Made by a program: the position numbers and the translations under genes
Shown here: piece after piece, positions 1-10,029 of the stretch
How positions within the stretch are numbered: position 1 is the stretch's first letter
Layout of the letters: every line of letters starts with the position of its first letter
From: Campylobacterales bacterium
GTDB lineage: Bacteria; Campylobacterota; Campylobacteria; Campylobacterales; Sulfurospirillaceae
NCBI GenBank assembly: GCA_016930915.1
Contig: JAFGFU010000025.1
Location: forward strand, 62,001 to 126,000
DNA length: 64,000 nucleotides
Direction: 5' to 3'
Notes under the pieces: model-generated
What the model saw: the letters and a program-made list of their open reading frames with translations, nothing else
What the model was told of the DNA's origin: nothing
Databases searched by the model: none

Positions 1-1
1 T

Positions 2-667
2 ATTCCCAACCAAACGAGAATTGCCATTATTGAACTCTTAAAAGCCGCCAATGAAAAAGATTATGAGCTTTACATCAGTGCAAGCAAACGATTAGGAACC
101 ATTGCGTATGAAGCGCCCGTGGGAGAGTTAGCCCTTTTAAGTGAGCGTATGTTTGACATCTTTGGCAATGAAAATTTAAGCTCAGAGAACATGCAAAAAC
201 TCGCCTTTGATGTTTTAAATTCTACCCGTGATTTACCGTTTAAACTCCCACAAGAAGCGATTTATATTTTGCGTGTGAGTGCAATTATTGAGGGATTAGG
301 CACAACGTATATTGAAAATTTTAATGGTATAAAAGATATTTTGCCCATTTTACAAGAGAATATTCCCAAAGCCTTAGGTGCAGATGAGGGTATTTTGGAG
401 AGTTTAATCAAAGAGTTCAAATCACTTCCCTTAACCATTCACCACGTCAAATCTTCACTCCAACAAATCAGCGATGGCGAGCTTAAAGTCGAACTCTCAC
501 TCTCCCAACTAGAGTGGCTCAAAAAAGAGTTAAAAAGCTATCTCAAACCTTTTATGTTTGGTATAGTACTCCTTTTAAGTGCGCTTTTTACACTCATGTA
601 CGACCCCTCACAAAAAGAGGTCGCATTGGTTTTATTTACGCTTGGGCTAGCACGTATTATTTTTTAA
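2..667 (+). CDS. AarF/UbiB-like kinase family protein, C-terminal part (truncated by window start)
   Basis: Frame is open from base 2 into the 119..667 ORF; C-terminal region and membrane segments resemble AarF/UbiB-type proteins. Confidence 0.5.
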   Translation: MPNQTRIAIIELLKAANEKDYELYISASKRLGTIAYEAPVGELALLSERMFDIFGNENLSSENMQKLAFDVLNSTRDLPFKLPQEAIYILRVSAIIEGLGTTYIENFNGIKDILPILQENIPKALGADEGILESLIKEFKSLPLTIHHVKSSLQQISDGELKVELSLSQLEWLKKELKSYLKPFMFGIVLLLSALFTLMYDPSQKEVALVLFTLGLARIIF

Positions 668-784
668 GCTTATGTTACGCAGTTTGCGTAACGGTATCTT
701 AAACAATGAGTAAAACTCATTGCTTAAGGTCAGGGATAAATCCCCGACACCCCCTAAAGCTTCATAAAACAAGTTTTATGAGAA

Positions 785-1411
785 TTATTTTTTAAACTCT
801 ACAACCTCGTCAAAACTCAAGCGGTGTTTGCTTCTTTGCTCATTTTGTCGGTATCCAAAAGGAATTACGAGCGCACTTTGGTACACGCTTGTATCAATTC
901 CTAAAAGTGCATCAACTTTTTCAAACTCAAATCCCTCAATCGGACACGAATCAATCCCAATAAACGCCGCTGCACTCATCATGTTTCCAGCTGCAATATA
1001 ACACTGTTTTTCACTCCACATCTCAATAGTATGGTCATCTCTGCCATCAACCCATCCCTGATAGACGCCCAAAAATCCCTGATACGCCTCAGGTGCTAAA
1101 CCCCAACGGCTCAGTTGTTTTTGGGTATACGCATCACTACTTCTAACATCTTTTCTGGCTAAAATAACCAGCAAACCACTGCATGTTGAAATCTGTTTTT
1201 GATTCCATGCAACCTTTTCAATCGCCTCTTTTAAGCCTTGATTTTGCACCACCACAAATTTCCATTGCTCAACGCCAAAAGAACTAGGGCTTAGGCGACC
1301 TGCCTCTAAAATAAAGTTCAAATCATCTTCTGAAATCTTTTTTGTTGTATCAAATAATTTACACGCATGGCGATAATTCATCGCATCTAAAAATAATTTT
1401 TTCTTATCCAT
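785..1411 (-). CDS. NAD(P)H-dependent nitroreductase family protein
   Basis: Nitroreductase features: N-terminal YRHACKLFD, LSPSSFGVEQWKFVVV, IDSCPIEGFE, VIPFGYR. Confidence 0.85.
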   Translation of the reverse strand: MDKKKLFLDAMNYRHACKLFDTTKKISEDDLNFILEAGRLSPSSFGVEQWKFVVVQNQGLKEAIEKVAWNQKQISTCSGLLVILARKDVRSSDAYTQKQLSRWGLAPEAYQGFLGVYQGWVDGRDDHTIEMWSEKQCYIAAGNMMSAAAFIGIDSCPIEGFEFEKVDALLGIDTSVYQSALVIPFGYRQNEQRSKHRLSFDEVVEFKK

Positions 1412-1539
1412 AATGGCTCCTTAAACTGTTTTCAAAATTATAACCCAATTTTTGTCTTATTTAATTAAATTTGGAGATTAACACATTTCATTTTGAAATA
1501 TTTTAGTCTTTACATGTAAAAACAAAGTATGCTTTTTGC

Positions 1540-2772
1540 ATGAAAATGACAGTGACCGACAAACTCACCCTTTTAGCCGACAGCGCCAAATACGATGTTT
1601 CCTGCTCTTCCAGTGGCAGTGAGAACAACTATAAAACAGGCGAGCTTGGGTGTACGCATAACAGCGGGATTTGCCACAGTTTCACCAGCGATGGAAGGTG
1701 CATCTCACTCTTGAAAGTGCTACTTTCTAACATCTGCATTTACGACTGTGCGTATTGCATCAATCGTGTGAGCAACGACACACCTCGCACCGCCTTTAGT
1801 CCACGAGAATTGGCTGAGCTTACCATCAACTTTTACAAACGCAACTACATTGAGGGGCTTTTTTTAAGTTCAGGCATCATCAAAAACGAAGACCATACGA
1901 TGAGTCTGCTATTACAAACCTTGCGTATTTTGCGTCACGAGTACCGCTTTAACGGCTACATTCATGTCAAACTCATCCCTGGAAGCTCCAAAGAGCTGAT
2001 TCACGAAGCCACCCTTTTAGCCAACCGTGTGAGCTCCAACATCGAACTTCCCAGTGCTAAAAGTCTTGCCCTCTTAGCCCCCGATAAAAGCAAAGAGAAG
2101 CTTCTCTCACCCCTCAAACACGCTCGTGACATTAGCCTAGAGCGTCATAATAAGCCTATTTCGATGAGCACACAAATGATTGTGGGAGCAAGCAGTGAGA
2201 GCGATTTTGACATTTTAAAACTCTCCTCCTCCTTGTACCAAAAAGCACTTTTAAAGCGGGTCTATTACTCAGCGTACATTGCGGTCAACCACCACAAACA
2301 CTTACCCGTTCCAGAGCTTTGCAAACCGCCACTGCTTCGTGAACACAGGCTCTATCAAGCCGATTGGTTGCTTCGCTTTTACGGCTTTTCCTACGATGAA
2401 ATTTTAAATGAAAATGAAAACCTCGATATGCAGTTTGATCCCAAAACCTTCTGGGCACTGCGCCATTTAGACTTTTTTCCCATCGACATTAACACCGCAC
2501 CCAAAGAGGTGATGATTCGCATCCCTGGGCTTGGCATTCGAAGTATTCTCAAAATTTTACAAGCCAGACGGTTTAAAACACTTAGCTTTGAAGACCTGAC
2601 GCAGCTTAAAATTTCGCTCAAAAAAGCACGCTATTTCATCGTTGCGGGAAGTGATTATTACAGAGCTTCTCATCTCTATGAAGAGCGACTCAAACTTGCC
2701 CTCATTCATCAAGGAGGTGACATCATCCAACCTACCCTGTTTGATACCTCTATCTATACGGGAGAGCTGTGA
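1540..2772 (+). CDS. Putative DNA modification/repair radical SAM protein
   Basis: CIYDCAYC radical-SAM CxxxCxxC motif; C-terminal helix-hairpin-helix-like NTAPKEVMIRIPGLGIRSILKIL; coupled to DUF4130-like ORF. Confidence 0.8.
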   Translation: MKMTVTDKLTLLADSAKYDVSCSSSGSENNYKTGELGCTHNSGICHSFTSDGRCISLLKVLLSNICIYDCAYCINRVSNDTPRTAFSPRELAELTINFYKRNYIEGLFLSSGIIKNEDHTMSLLLQTLRILRHEYRFNGYIHVKLIPGSSKELIHEATLLANRVSSNIELPSAKSLALLAPDKSKEKLLSPLKHARDISLERHNKPISMSTQMIVGASSESDFDILKLSSSLYQKALLKRVYYSAYIAVNHHKHLPVPELCKPPLLREHRLYQADWLLRFYGFSYDEILNENENLDMQFDPKTFWALRHLDFFPIDINTAPKEVMIRIPGLGIRSILKILQARRFKTLSFEDLTQLKISLKKARYFIVAGSDYYRASHLYEERLKLALIHQGGDIIQPTLFDTSIYTGEL

Positions 2773-3503
2773 TGATGGTGCTGTACGATGGGAGTTTTGA
2801 GGGGTTTTTAACGCTGGTGTATGAAGTGTACTATGCAAAGTTACATGTAAGCGCTATTGTTAAGAAAATGCCTGAGCGTTTGGTTTTTGAAAGAGTCTAT
2901 GAAATCCTAAGTGATGAAACAAAAGCAACCAAAGTTTTACATGCTCTGCAAAAGCACTTCACTAAAGAGAGACAACGCACCATTTTTAATATCTTTTTAT
3001 GCGACACTAAAACACATGAACATTCCCTTTTAGAGTACATTCGTATCGGTTTTAAAAATCCTAAGCTGCTTGGAAACATCACCAACCCTCATCTTTTTTA
3101 CATTCAAACCCTTGAAAAAGAGCTCCTCTCTTTGGTACATAAAATGTACGGTTTCACCCGTTTTGAAGAGCTAGAAGATGGCACACTCTACGCAAAAATC
3201 GAGACGAAATTTAACATTTTGCCTTTTTTGGGAGAGCATTTTTCCAAACGCTTAGGCAAAATCCCTTTTATTATTCACGATATGACACGCTCTCTGGCTT
3301 TTGTGAAAGATGAAAGTTCTACACAGATTCACTCCATTGCCTCTTTTGATGCACCTATCTACTCCCAAAACGAAGCCCATATCAAAGAGCTATGGCAACG
3401 CTTTTTTAAAGCCACAGCTATTCAAAGCAGGCACAATCCCAAACTGCAAAAAAACTTAGTGCCTCTTTTGTACCGTACGTATATGAGCGAATTTCAGGCG
3501 TAA
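2769..3503 (+). CDS. DUF4130-type probable DNA metabolism protein (partner of the radical SAM protein)
   Basis: Overlaps the preceding stop (TGATG); N-terminal YDGSFEGFLTLVYEVYYAK and C-terminal DMTRSLAFV region typical of the family. Confidence 0.75.
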   Translation: MMMVLYDGSFEGFLTLVYEVYYAKLHVSAIVKKMPERLVFERVYEILSDETKATKVLHALQKHFTKERQRTIFNIFLCDTKTHEHSLLEYIRIGFKNPKLLGNITNPHLFYIQTLEKELLSLVHKMYGFTRFEELEDGTLYAKIETKFNILPFLGEHFSKRLGKIPFIIHDMTRSLAFVKDESSTQIHSIASFDAPIYSQNEAHIKELWQRFFKATAIQSRHNPKLQKNLVPLLYRTYMSEFQA

Positions 3504-3616
3504 ACTCTTTACATGTAACATCGTTTTGGAGAATTAGGCAAATTTTACAGATAATTGGTCTAGGGCTTTATCCTCTTTTCATTCTATAATACTCCAAACA
3601 CATTGAAGGAAAAAAC

Positions 3617-4765
3617 ATGGAAAATTTCACCTTTTGGAACCCAACCAAAGTTGAATTTGGAAGAGATAAAGAAAAAGAGATAGGTAAGCACCTAGAAGAA
3701 AATGGCATTAAAAAAGTGTTACTGACTTATGGGAGCGAGCGCATTAAAAAAGATGGACTGTTTGACTCGGTTGCAGCGAGTCTTAAGGCACACAACATTC
3801 ACGTTGTCACATTAGGTGGTATCGTGAGCAATCCTCTGCTCTCGAAAGTCTATGAAGGTATCAACGTCGCTAAAGCTCAGAATGTCGATGCCATTTTAGC
3901 AGTGGGTGGCGGTTCTGTGTTGGATAGTTCCAAAGCCATTGCCGCTGGGACACTCTATGCGGGCGATGTTTGGGATTTTTTCTTAGGTAAAGCAAAAATT
4001 GAAAAGGCATTGCCGATTTTTGATATTATCACGCTTGCCGCAACGGGCAGTGAGATGAACCATGGAGCGGTTATTACCAACGACGCAACGCATCAAAAGT
4101 ATTTTATTCAAGCACCCGCACTCTTCCCAAAAGTCTCTATCATCAACCCTCAACTTCAAAGCAGTGTGAGCAAAGAGTATTTGGTCTATTCGGCTTCTGA
4201 TGTGATTGCACACTGTATTGAGGGTTATTTTACCGCTACAACACATCCTGTATTTGTCAGTAAGCAGATTGAAGCGATTATTACAACCGTGATGGAAACC
4301 ACAGAGAAACTTCTAAAAAATCCAAACGATGATGAGGCAAGAGGCGAATTTGCATGGGCGGCTACGTGTGCTTTAAACGGCTTAACGCATGTGGGTGTTG
4401 CGGGCATTGGTTTTCCAAATCACATGATAGAACATGCCATCTCCGCTATGTGCAATATTCCTCATGGTGCTGGGCTTTCGATTGTGATGCCTGCGTGGAT
4501 GAAGTGGTATCGCCAATACAATGAAGCGCAATTTACTCGTTTTGCCAAAACCATTTTTGGACTGGATAATGCACAAGCAGGCATTGACGCTTTGCAAGCA
4601 TGGTTTAGAAAAATTGGTACACCAACGAGCTTTTCAGCGTATGGAATCGAAGAGAAAAGAGTTCCTGAAATTATTGATAACGCCGTGGATAATGCGCACT
4701 ATTTTGGATTGGGAGATATGTATACCAAAGAGGTCATTGGAGAAATTCTTAAAAAGGCTCTATAA
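3617..4765 (+). CDS. Iron-containing alcohol dehydrogenase (YqhD/BdhA-like)
   Basis: NPTKVEFGRDKE, AVGGGSVLDSSKAIAAG, HAISAMCNIPHGAGLSIVMPAWMKW. Confidence 0.9.
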   Translation: MENFTFWNPTKVEFGRDKEKEIGKHLEENGIKKVLLTYGSERIKKDGLFDSVAASLKAHNIHVVTLGGIVSNPLLSKVYEGINVAKAQNVDAILAVGGGSVLDSSKAIAAGTLYAGDVWDFFLGKAKIEKALPIFDIITLAATGSEMNHGAVITNDATHQKYFIQAPALFPKVSIINPQLQSSVSKEYLVYSASDVIAHCIEGYFTATTHPVFVSKQIEAIITTVMETTEKLLKNPNDDEARGEFAWAATCALNGLTHVGVAGIGFPNHMIEHAISAMCNIPHGAGLSIVMPAWMKWYRQYNEAQFTRFAKTIFGLDNAQAGIDALQAWFRKIGTPTSFSAYGIEEKRVPEIIDNAVDNAHYFGLGDMYTKEVIGEILKKAL

Positions 4766-4772
4766 GCTTTAA

Positions 4773-4798
4773 GACGGTGGTGTTTGAAACCCACCGTC
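4773..4798. terminator. Hairpin downstream of the alcohol dehydrogenase gene
   Basis: GACGGTGG (4773-4780) pairs with CCACCGTC (4791-4798). Confidence 0.55.
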
Positions 4799-4817
4799 AC
4801 ACTTACACCCAAACTTC

Positions 4818-5024
4818 TTAGGAGTTTACAACAAGTGTAGAAGAAGTATGTGAGCGAAGAATCTCTTGCGCTTGAGCTTTGGCAATTTCATGGTACCTAT
4901 GGTCTTGTCCATTAAAAATCAAATTGACACCCAAAGCCCAAACAAATAAAAGACAAAAACTAAAGACTTTAAACTTCATTTTTTCCACCTTTTTTGAATT
5001 ATGATAAGAATTGTAATGAACCAA
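4818..5024 (-). CDS. Small hypothetical protein with N-terminal signal/TM segment (likely start at internal MKFKVFSF)
   Basis: ORF track; hydrophobic FKVFSFCLLFVWALGVNLIF. Confidence 0.4.
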   Translation of the reverse strand: MVHYNSYHNSKKVEKMKFKVFSFCLLFVWALGVNLIFNGQDHRYHEIAKAQAQEILRSHTSSTLVVNS

Positions 5025-5054
5025 AGGTCTTTCAAAGAGTCTTTTTTAACTCTT

Positions 5055-6260
5055 TTATGCTTTTACATGTAAAGATTTTTGTAAAGCAATCATAAAAGCC
5101 ATCAGCATAGAACACGCAAGAGATACACTTGAAAATACAAACGTGGCTTCATAACCCAATGTATCAAAGAAAAGCCCACCCATGGAAGCACCCATCGTAA
5201 TAGCAAATTGAATAATCGCCACCATTAGCACGCCTCCTGCTTCTGCTTCATGAGGAAATGTCTGACTAAGCCACGTCCACCATGCCACAGGAATGGATGT
5301 TCCTAAAAATCCCCAAATACTCAGAAGCACGAAAACGGCACTCAGCGACGAGCCAACATAAATAAGTGAAAGGGCTATGACCATCATCAAAAGAGGTGTG
5401 CCAATCAAGAGACGATACAAGCTTGTTTTCAAAACACTTCCCATTGCAAATGTTCCAACTAAGCCTGAAAATCCCATCGCCAATAATATCAATGACAAGA
5501 CTTCTACGCCAACCCCTGTAACACTCTCTAAAAAGGGACGAAGATAGGTAAAAAGTGCAAATTGCCCCATAAAAAGAAACATCGCTCCTAACATTCCAAA
5601 ACACACATCCGTTCGTTTTAACAATTTTAGGACATGTTTAACAGACGTTTTTTTACCATCATCTCTTTTTTTAGCAGGCAAAGAAGGCAGTGAGCGCCAT
5701 TGCCACACCAAAGCAAGGAGCGCTAAAGGGACGATAGTAAAAAATGCGCCTCTCCAACCAATCAATCCTCCTAAAAAACTTCCCAAAGGTGCAGCAACCG
5801 TCGTCGAGAGTGCATTTCCACCATTGAGTAATGCTAACGCTTTAGGAATCTCTTTTTGGGGAACCAATCGCATCACAACGGCTGCGGACATCGACCAAAA
5901 TCCACCCACACAAACTCCTAACAACGCTCGTCCTATCATTAAAACAGTCGCATTGGAAGTAAACGTGACCACGATGCCTGATATGCCCATTAAGAGCGTA
6001 AAAAAAAGTAGCACATTACGACGATTGCTATGCCCTATCCATGAAGTCAGCCATAAACTTGTTACCAATGCAAAAAAACCTGAAATGGCAATAGACTGCC
6101 CCGTATAACCTTCGCTCATGTGTAACTCACTCGCAATGGGTGTTAAAAGACTGCCTGGCATAAATTCAGATGCGACTAAGACCATTGCGCACATAGACAT
6201 TGCCCAAACTGCACTCCAAAGAGGCGTAGATGTATGTGCATGCGTATGGGTATATTTCAT
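5055..6260 (-). CDS. MFS transporter (AraJ/sugar-efflux-like)
   Basis: Twelve-TM-like MFS sequence; SIAISGFFALVTSLWLTSWIGHSNRRNVLLF, GRALLGVCVGGFWSMSAA. Confidence 0.8.
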   Translation of the reverse strand: MKYTHTHAHTSTPLWSAVWAMSMCAMVLVASEFMPGSLLTPIASELHMSEGYTGQSIAISGFFALVTSLWLTSWIGHSNRRNVLLFFTLLMGISGIVVTFTSNATVLMIGRALLGVCVGGFWSMSAAVVMRLVPQKEIPKALALLNGGNALSTTVAAPLGSFLGGLIGWRGAFFTIVPLALLALVWQWRSLPSLPAKKRDDGKKTSVKHVLKLLKRTDVCFGMLGAMFLFMGQFALFTYLRPFLESVTGVGVEVLSLILLAMGFSGLVGTFAMGSVLKTSLYRLLIGTPLLMMVIALSLIYVGSSLSAVFVLLSIWGFLGTSIPVAWWTWLSQTFPHEAEAGGVLMVAIIQFAITMGASMGGLFFDTLGYEATFVFSSVSLACSMLMAFMIALQKSLHVKA

Positions 6261-6331
6261 AAAAAACCTTTGATGTGTATTGTAGAAGAAAAAAGAGTGA
6301 TTAGGGTGCTAAAAAAACCCTAATCTTTAGG

Positions 6332-7429
6332 CTATTTCAAATGCGTTTGAAAGAAATTTTCCATCTTATCAAATGGGATTTTGTCCATTTTGTCATATAA
6401 GTCTACATGAACCGTATTGGGAATAATCATCAACTCTTTAGGCTCATTGGCGGCTTTGTAGGCATCTTCGCTAAAGTAACGAGAGTGTGCATTTTCGCCT
6501 GCGATGATAAGCAATGGGCGTGGCGAAATCTCTTTAATGTAACTCATCAAGGGCATATTCATAAACGACAATGCATTGGTCGCAGTCCAAGCACCATTTG
6601 AATTGAGTGAACGAGGATGAAATCCACGAGGGGTTCGGTAGTAGTCAAAATACTCTTTAACAAACTGGGGTTCATCCCCCTTTAGTTTTTCAGGCAAAAT
6701 GCGACCACCCAAAGCAGGTGTTCCCTTTTGTGCATCGACCCAGCGTTGTTCATTCATTTGCTCTAGCATTTTAGTGCGCTCGTCTAAGCTCATTTTATCA
6801 AAGTAGCCTCTTGCCATAACTCGTGACATATCATACATACTAGTCACCGCAACCGCTTTAACACGTTTGTCTATCGCTGCCGCATTAAGCCCCATACCAC
6901 CAAACCCACAAATACCGATAATTCCGATACGATTTTTATCGACAAAAGTTTGAATCCCTAAATAATCCACTGCGGCACTAAAGTCTTCGGTGTTAATCTC
7001 TGGTGAAGCGATATTGCGTGGTTCTCCACCACTTTCTCCAACATAAGAGGGGTCAAATGCGAGTGCAACAAAACCTCGCTCAGCCATCGTTTGTGCATAC
7101 AACCCAGAGGATTGCTCTTTCACCGCTCCATAAGGTCCTGAAATCGCTAGCGCAGATAAGGGTGTTTGGCGATGTTTAGGCAGATACATATCGCCCACGA
7201 GGGTAATGCCGTAGCGGTTTTTAAAACTCACTTTGTGATGTTCAACTCTTTGACTCTGGGGAAATGTTTTATCCCATACCTGTGTCATTGGTCTACCTCC
7301 TTGAGATTGTAAAGAGGCTTCTTTAGCAGGTGCCGCTAAGGCTTCAGTGCTCATAGCAACCAACCCTGCACCTACCAATGCGCTTTTCTTCATAAAATCA
7401 CGTCTGGATGCCTTAATTTCTCTCTTCAT
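6332..7429 (-). CDS. Alpha/beta hydrolase (dienelactone-hydrolase-like) with Tat signal
   Basis: SRRDFMKKSALVGAGLVA twin-arginine signal; GICGFGGMGLNAAA nucleophile elbow. Confidence 0.8.
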   Translation of the reverse strand: MKREIKASRRDFMKKSALVGAGLVAMSTEALAAPAKEASLQSQGGRPMTQVWDKTFPQSQRVEHHKVSFKNRYGITLVGDMYLPKHRQTPLSALAISGPYGAVKEQSSGLYAQTMAERGFVALAFDPSYVGESGGEPRNIASPEINTEDFSAAVDYLGIQTFVDKNRIGIIGICGFGGMGLNAAAIDKRVKAVAVTSMYDMSRVMARGYFDKMSLDERTKMLEQMNEQRWVDAQKGTPALGGRILPEKLKGDEPQFVKEYFDYYRTPRGFHPRSLNSNGAWTATNALSFMNMPLMSYIKEISPRPLLIIAGENAHSRYFSEDAYKAANEPKELMIIPNTVHVDLYDKMDKIPFDKMENFFQTHLK

Positions 7430-7537
7430 AATGAACTCCTCTTTCCTAAAATGTTTCAAAGTCATTATAAAAAAAATCTCTTTTTAGCCCTAGAACGATT
7501 CTTTAGAACACCTGCCTATTTCTCCAAAAAATAGATT

Positions 7538-8440
7538 TTAGGCATGTAACTGTTTGAGATGCTCCTTAGGAGGCATGCCAAACATACGAGCGTACTCTCT
7601 GCTAAATTGCGATGGGCTTTCGTAACCGACTAAAAATGCCACCTCAGAAATGTCAATTTTACGGACACTGAGCATCTTTTTGGCTTCTTCAAGGCGAAGT
7701 TTTTTTTGAAATTGCAGTGGAGAGAGGGAGGTGATGGTTTTAAAATTTTGATACAAATGCGACTCACTCATATCGATACGCTTGGCAAGTTCTGCCATAT
7801 TAAGCTTTTCATTAAAGTTATTTTTGATTTCTGAAATGGCTTTAACGATTTTATTGGAGGTCGTACCCTCCATCGCAAATTTATTGAGAAAATAGCCACT
7901 TTTATCGTTAATCAGCGTAAATAAAATCTCTTTAATAATCAGTGGTGAGAGAAAATCAATCTCCTCTTGCTCGCGTTCTAAGAGCTTCACAAGCCTTGCA
8001 ATAGGTTCATAAAGCTTTACATGTAAGGTATCAAAGAAGAGTCCTTTTTCGGATTTATGTTCACATTTTAGTTTATTAGGATGAACACGTTTAAGCACTT
8101 CATAAATCGCCTCTAAACTAAAGGTTAGTGTTAGCCCTCGATACGGTTTTTGCGTAGAAGCTTCCATGATTTTAACATCTGCTGGGATATGCGTTGAGGC
8201 TAAAAGATACTCGTTTTCCCGATAATGATACATCTCATGCCCAAACCCCACCGCTTTAGAACCTTGTAAAATGAGACAAAGGGAAGGTTCATACACAATG
8301 CTTTTAAACTCACTCGGAGAAGATGCTAGATAAAAACTAAGAGGTGCTATCTTGCTTTGAACAATTTCATTGCAGTCAGGATAGAGCCTATCAATGACAT
8401 CAATCACCTCTAAACGACACTTTTCAATCGCTTCATCCAT
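7538..8440 (-). CDS. AraC family transcriptional regulator
   Basis: Two HTH C-terminus (MAELAKRIDMSESHLYQNFK; ISEVAFLVGYESPSQFSREYARMFGMPPKEH); N-terminal AraC_N-like. Confidence 0.88.
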   Translation of the reverse strand: MDEAIEKCRLEVIDVIDRLYPDCNEIVQSKIAPLSFYLASSPSEFKSIVYEPSLCLILQGSKAVGFGHEMYHYRENEYLLASTHIPADVKIMEASTQKPYRGLTLTFSLEAIYEVLKRVHPNKLKCEHKSEKGLFFDTLHVKLYEPIARLVKLLEREQEEIDFLSPLIIKEILFTLINDKSGYFLNKFAMEGTTSNKIVKAISEIKNNFNEKLNMAELAKRIDMSESHLYQNFKTITSLSPLQFQKKLRLEEAKKMLSVRKIDISEVAFLVGYESPSQFSREYARMFGMPPKEHLKQLHA

Positions 8441-8601
8441 CGTGTGACTCCTTTTTACATGTAAGCTTTTATTATAGAGATAAATGCGCATGAACGCTAG
8501 ATATATTCTCCAAAATAGTTGCCTAATTCTACACTGTTATGATAGAAAATGAAGGAGTAAAACCTCTGACACAAATGTGCAAGAGGTTTTACATGTAAAG
8601 A

Positions 8602-10029
8602 TTAAAGCGCAGACGTTTCTTCTTTAAAATGCTCTTTATCAAAGCCGCCACCTAAGGCTTTATACAAAGAGACACCTGAGCTTAAGAGCTCTTGTTTGAC
8701 TTGAATGAGTGCAAGTTGAGCAGAAAGGTAGTTACGTTTAGCATCTAAAAGCGCTAAATAATCCCCATATCCCGCCTCATACTGACGCTTACTCAATACA
8801 AAGACTTGTGCCATACTATCAAGATACGCTTTTTGGTGTTCAAGCTTGGTGATGAGAATATGACGGGTATTGAGCGCATCATAACTCTCTTGAAACGCTT
8901 TTTGTACCGTTTGCGCATAGCTAATCTCTGCTATCTCTTTGTTCGCTTTGGCACTCTCAACACTGGAGCTGGTTTTTCCCATGTTAAACAAAGGAGATGC
9001 CACGCTTCCACCAACGTTGTGCATGGCAGAACGTGAACTCACCAGATTGGAGAGCTGTGTGCTCTCATACCCTAAGACTCCAGAGAGGCTAATGCTGGGG
9101 AAATACGCAGAGCGTGCCACCCCAATATTGGCATTGGCTGCTTTGAGGTTCTCCTCAGCCTGTTTAATGTCAGGACGGTTGTTTAAAAGTTCTGATGGTA
9201 AATTTGATGGCACAACAATGTCGTTTGGAAGCACTCTAGGCAGACTTGTTTTAGCAAACGCTGCAATCTCTTTAGGTGATTTTCCAACTAAGACAGCCAG
9301 CGCACTTTGCTGTGTCACAATAGACTGCTCTAGGCTATCTTTATTGATTTGCGCGCTACGAAGCTCCGCTTCTTCTTGTAAAAGCGTTGCTTTGGTGATA
9401 GAGCCTGCTTTGTACTGCACAGCGTAACGCTTCAAGCCCTCTTCTCGTGCCACAATGGTTTCTTTAACAACATCAAGCTGTTCATTGAGGCTAATGAGCG
9501 TAAAGTATCCCTCCGCTACACTCGCAATTAACGCAATTTTAACCGTCTCTTTTGCCGCATATGTTGCGATTAAAGAGGATTTTGCAGAGGCTTCTGCTTC
9601 TTTGTATTTTCCCCACAAATCAAGCTCATAACTCAGCACCGCACTCAGCCCAAAATTATTATAGGTATTGTGACTTGTTGAGTTAAACGTATCCGCACTG
9701 CTACGATACTTTCTACCGCTTCCCTCCGCATCAAGACTTGGGTAGCGATTTGATGTAGCGCTTGAGAGCGTAGCACGAGCTAGTGAGATGTTTGCCATTG
9801 AGCTTTGAAGGTCATAGTTATTCGCCAATGCCTCCTCAATCAATGCACTCAGTTTTTCATCCCCATACGCCTTCCACCACTGCATCAACGAAGCGCTTGT
9901 TGACACTTCTTTTGATGCTAAATAGTGTGCAGGAAACTCACTTTTAGGAATGCTAAGTTCAGGAGAGAGTGAACATCCTCCCATCAAAAGGGCAACGATT
10001 GAGAGTGTAAGTATTTGCTTAGGCATCAT
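8602..10029 (-). CDS. Outer membrane efflux lipoprotein (NodT/CmeC-like)
   Basis: Lipobox LMGGCSLSPE; OEP repeats (NRPDIKQAEENLKAANANIGVARSAYFPSISLSG). Confidence 0.9.
   Translation of the reverse strand: MMPKQILTLSIVALLMGGCSLSPELSIPKSEFPAHYLASKEVSTSASLMQWWKAYGDEKLSALIEEALANNYDLQSSMANISLARATLSSATSNRYPSLDAEGSGRKYRSSADTFNSTSHNTYNNFGLSAVLSYELDLWGKYKEAEASAKSSLIATYAAKETVKIALIASVAEGYFTLISLNEQLDVVKETIVAREEGLKRYAVQYKAGSITKATLLQEEAELRSAQINKDSLEQSIVTQQSALAVLVGKSPKEIAAFAKTSLPRVLPNDIVVPSNLPSELLNNRPDIKQAEENLKAANANIGVARSAYFPSISLSGVLGYESTQLSNLVSSRSAMHNVGGSVASPLFNMGKTSSSVESAKANKEIAEISYAQTVQKAFQESYDALNTRHILITKLEHQKAYLDSMAQVFVLSKRQYEAGYGDYLALLDAKRNYLSAQLALIQVKQELLSSGVSLYKALGGGFDKEHFKEETSAL

Noticed and set aside
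8939-9427. 162-aa plus-strand ORF antisense to the outer-membrane efflux gene (and many similar ORFs in the track)
   Set aside because: Overlaps a well-supported gene on the opposite strand and has no protein-family features.
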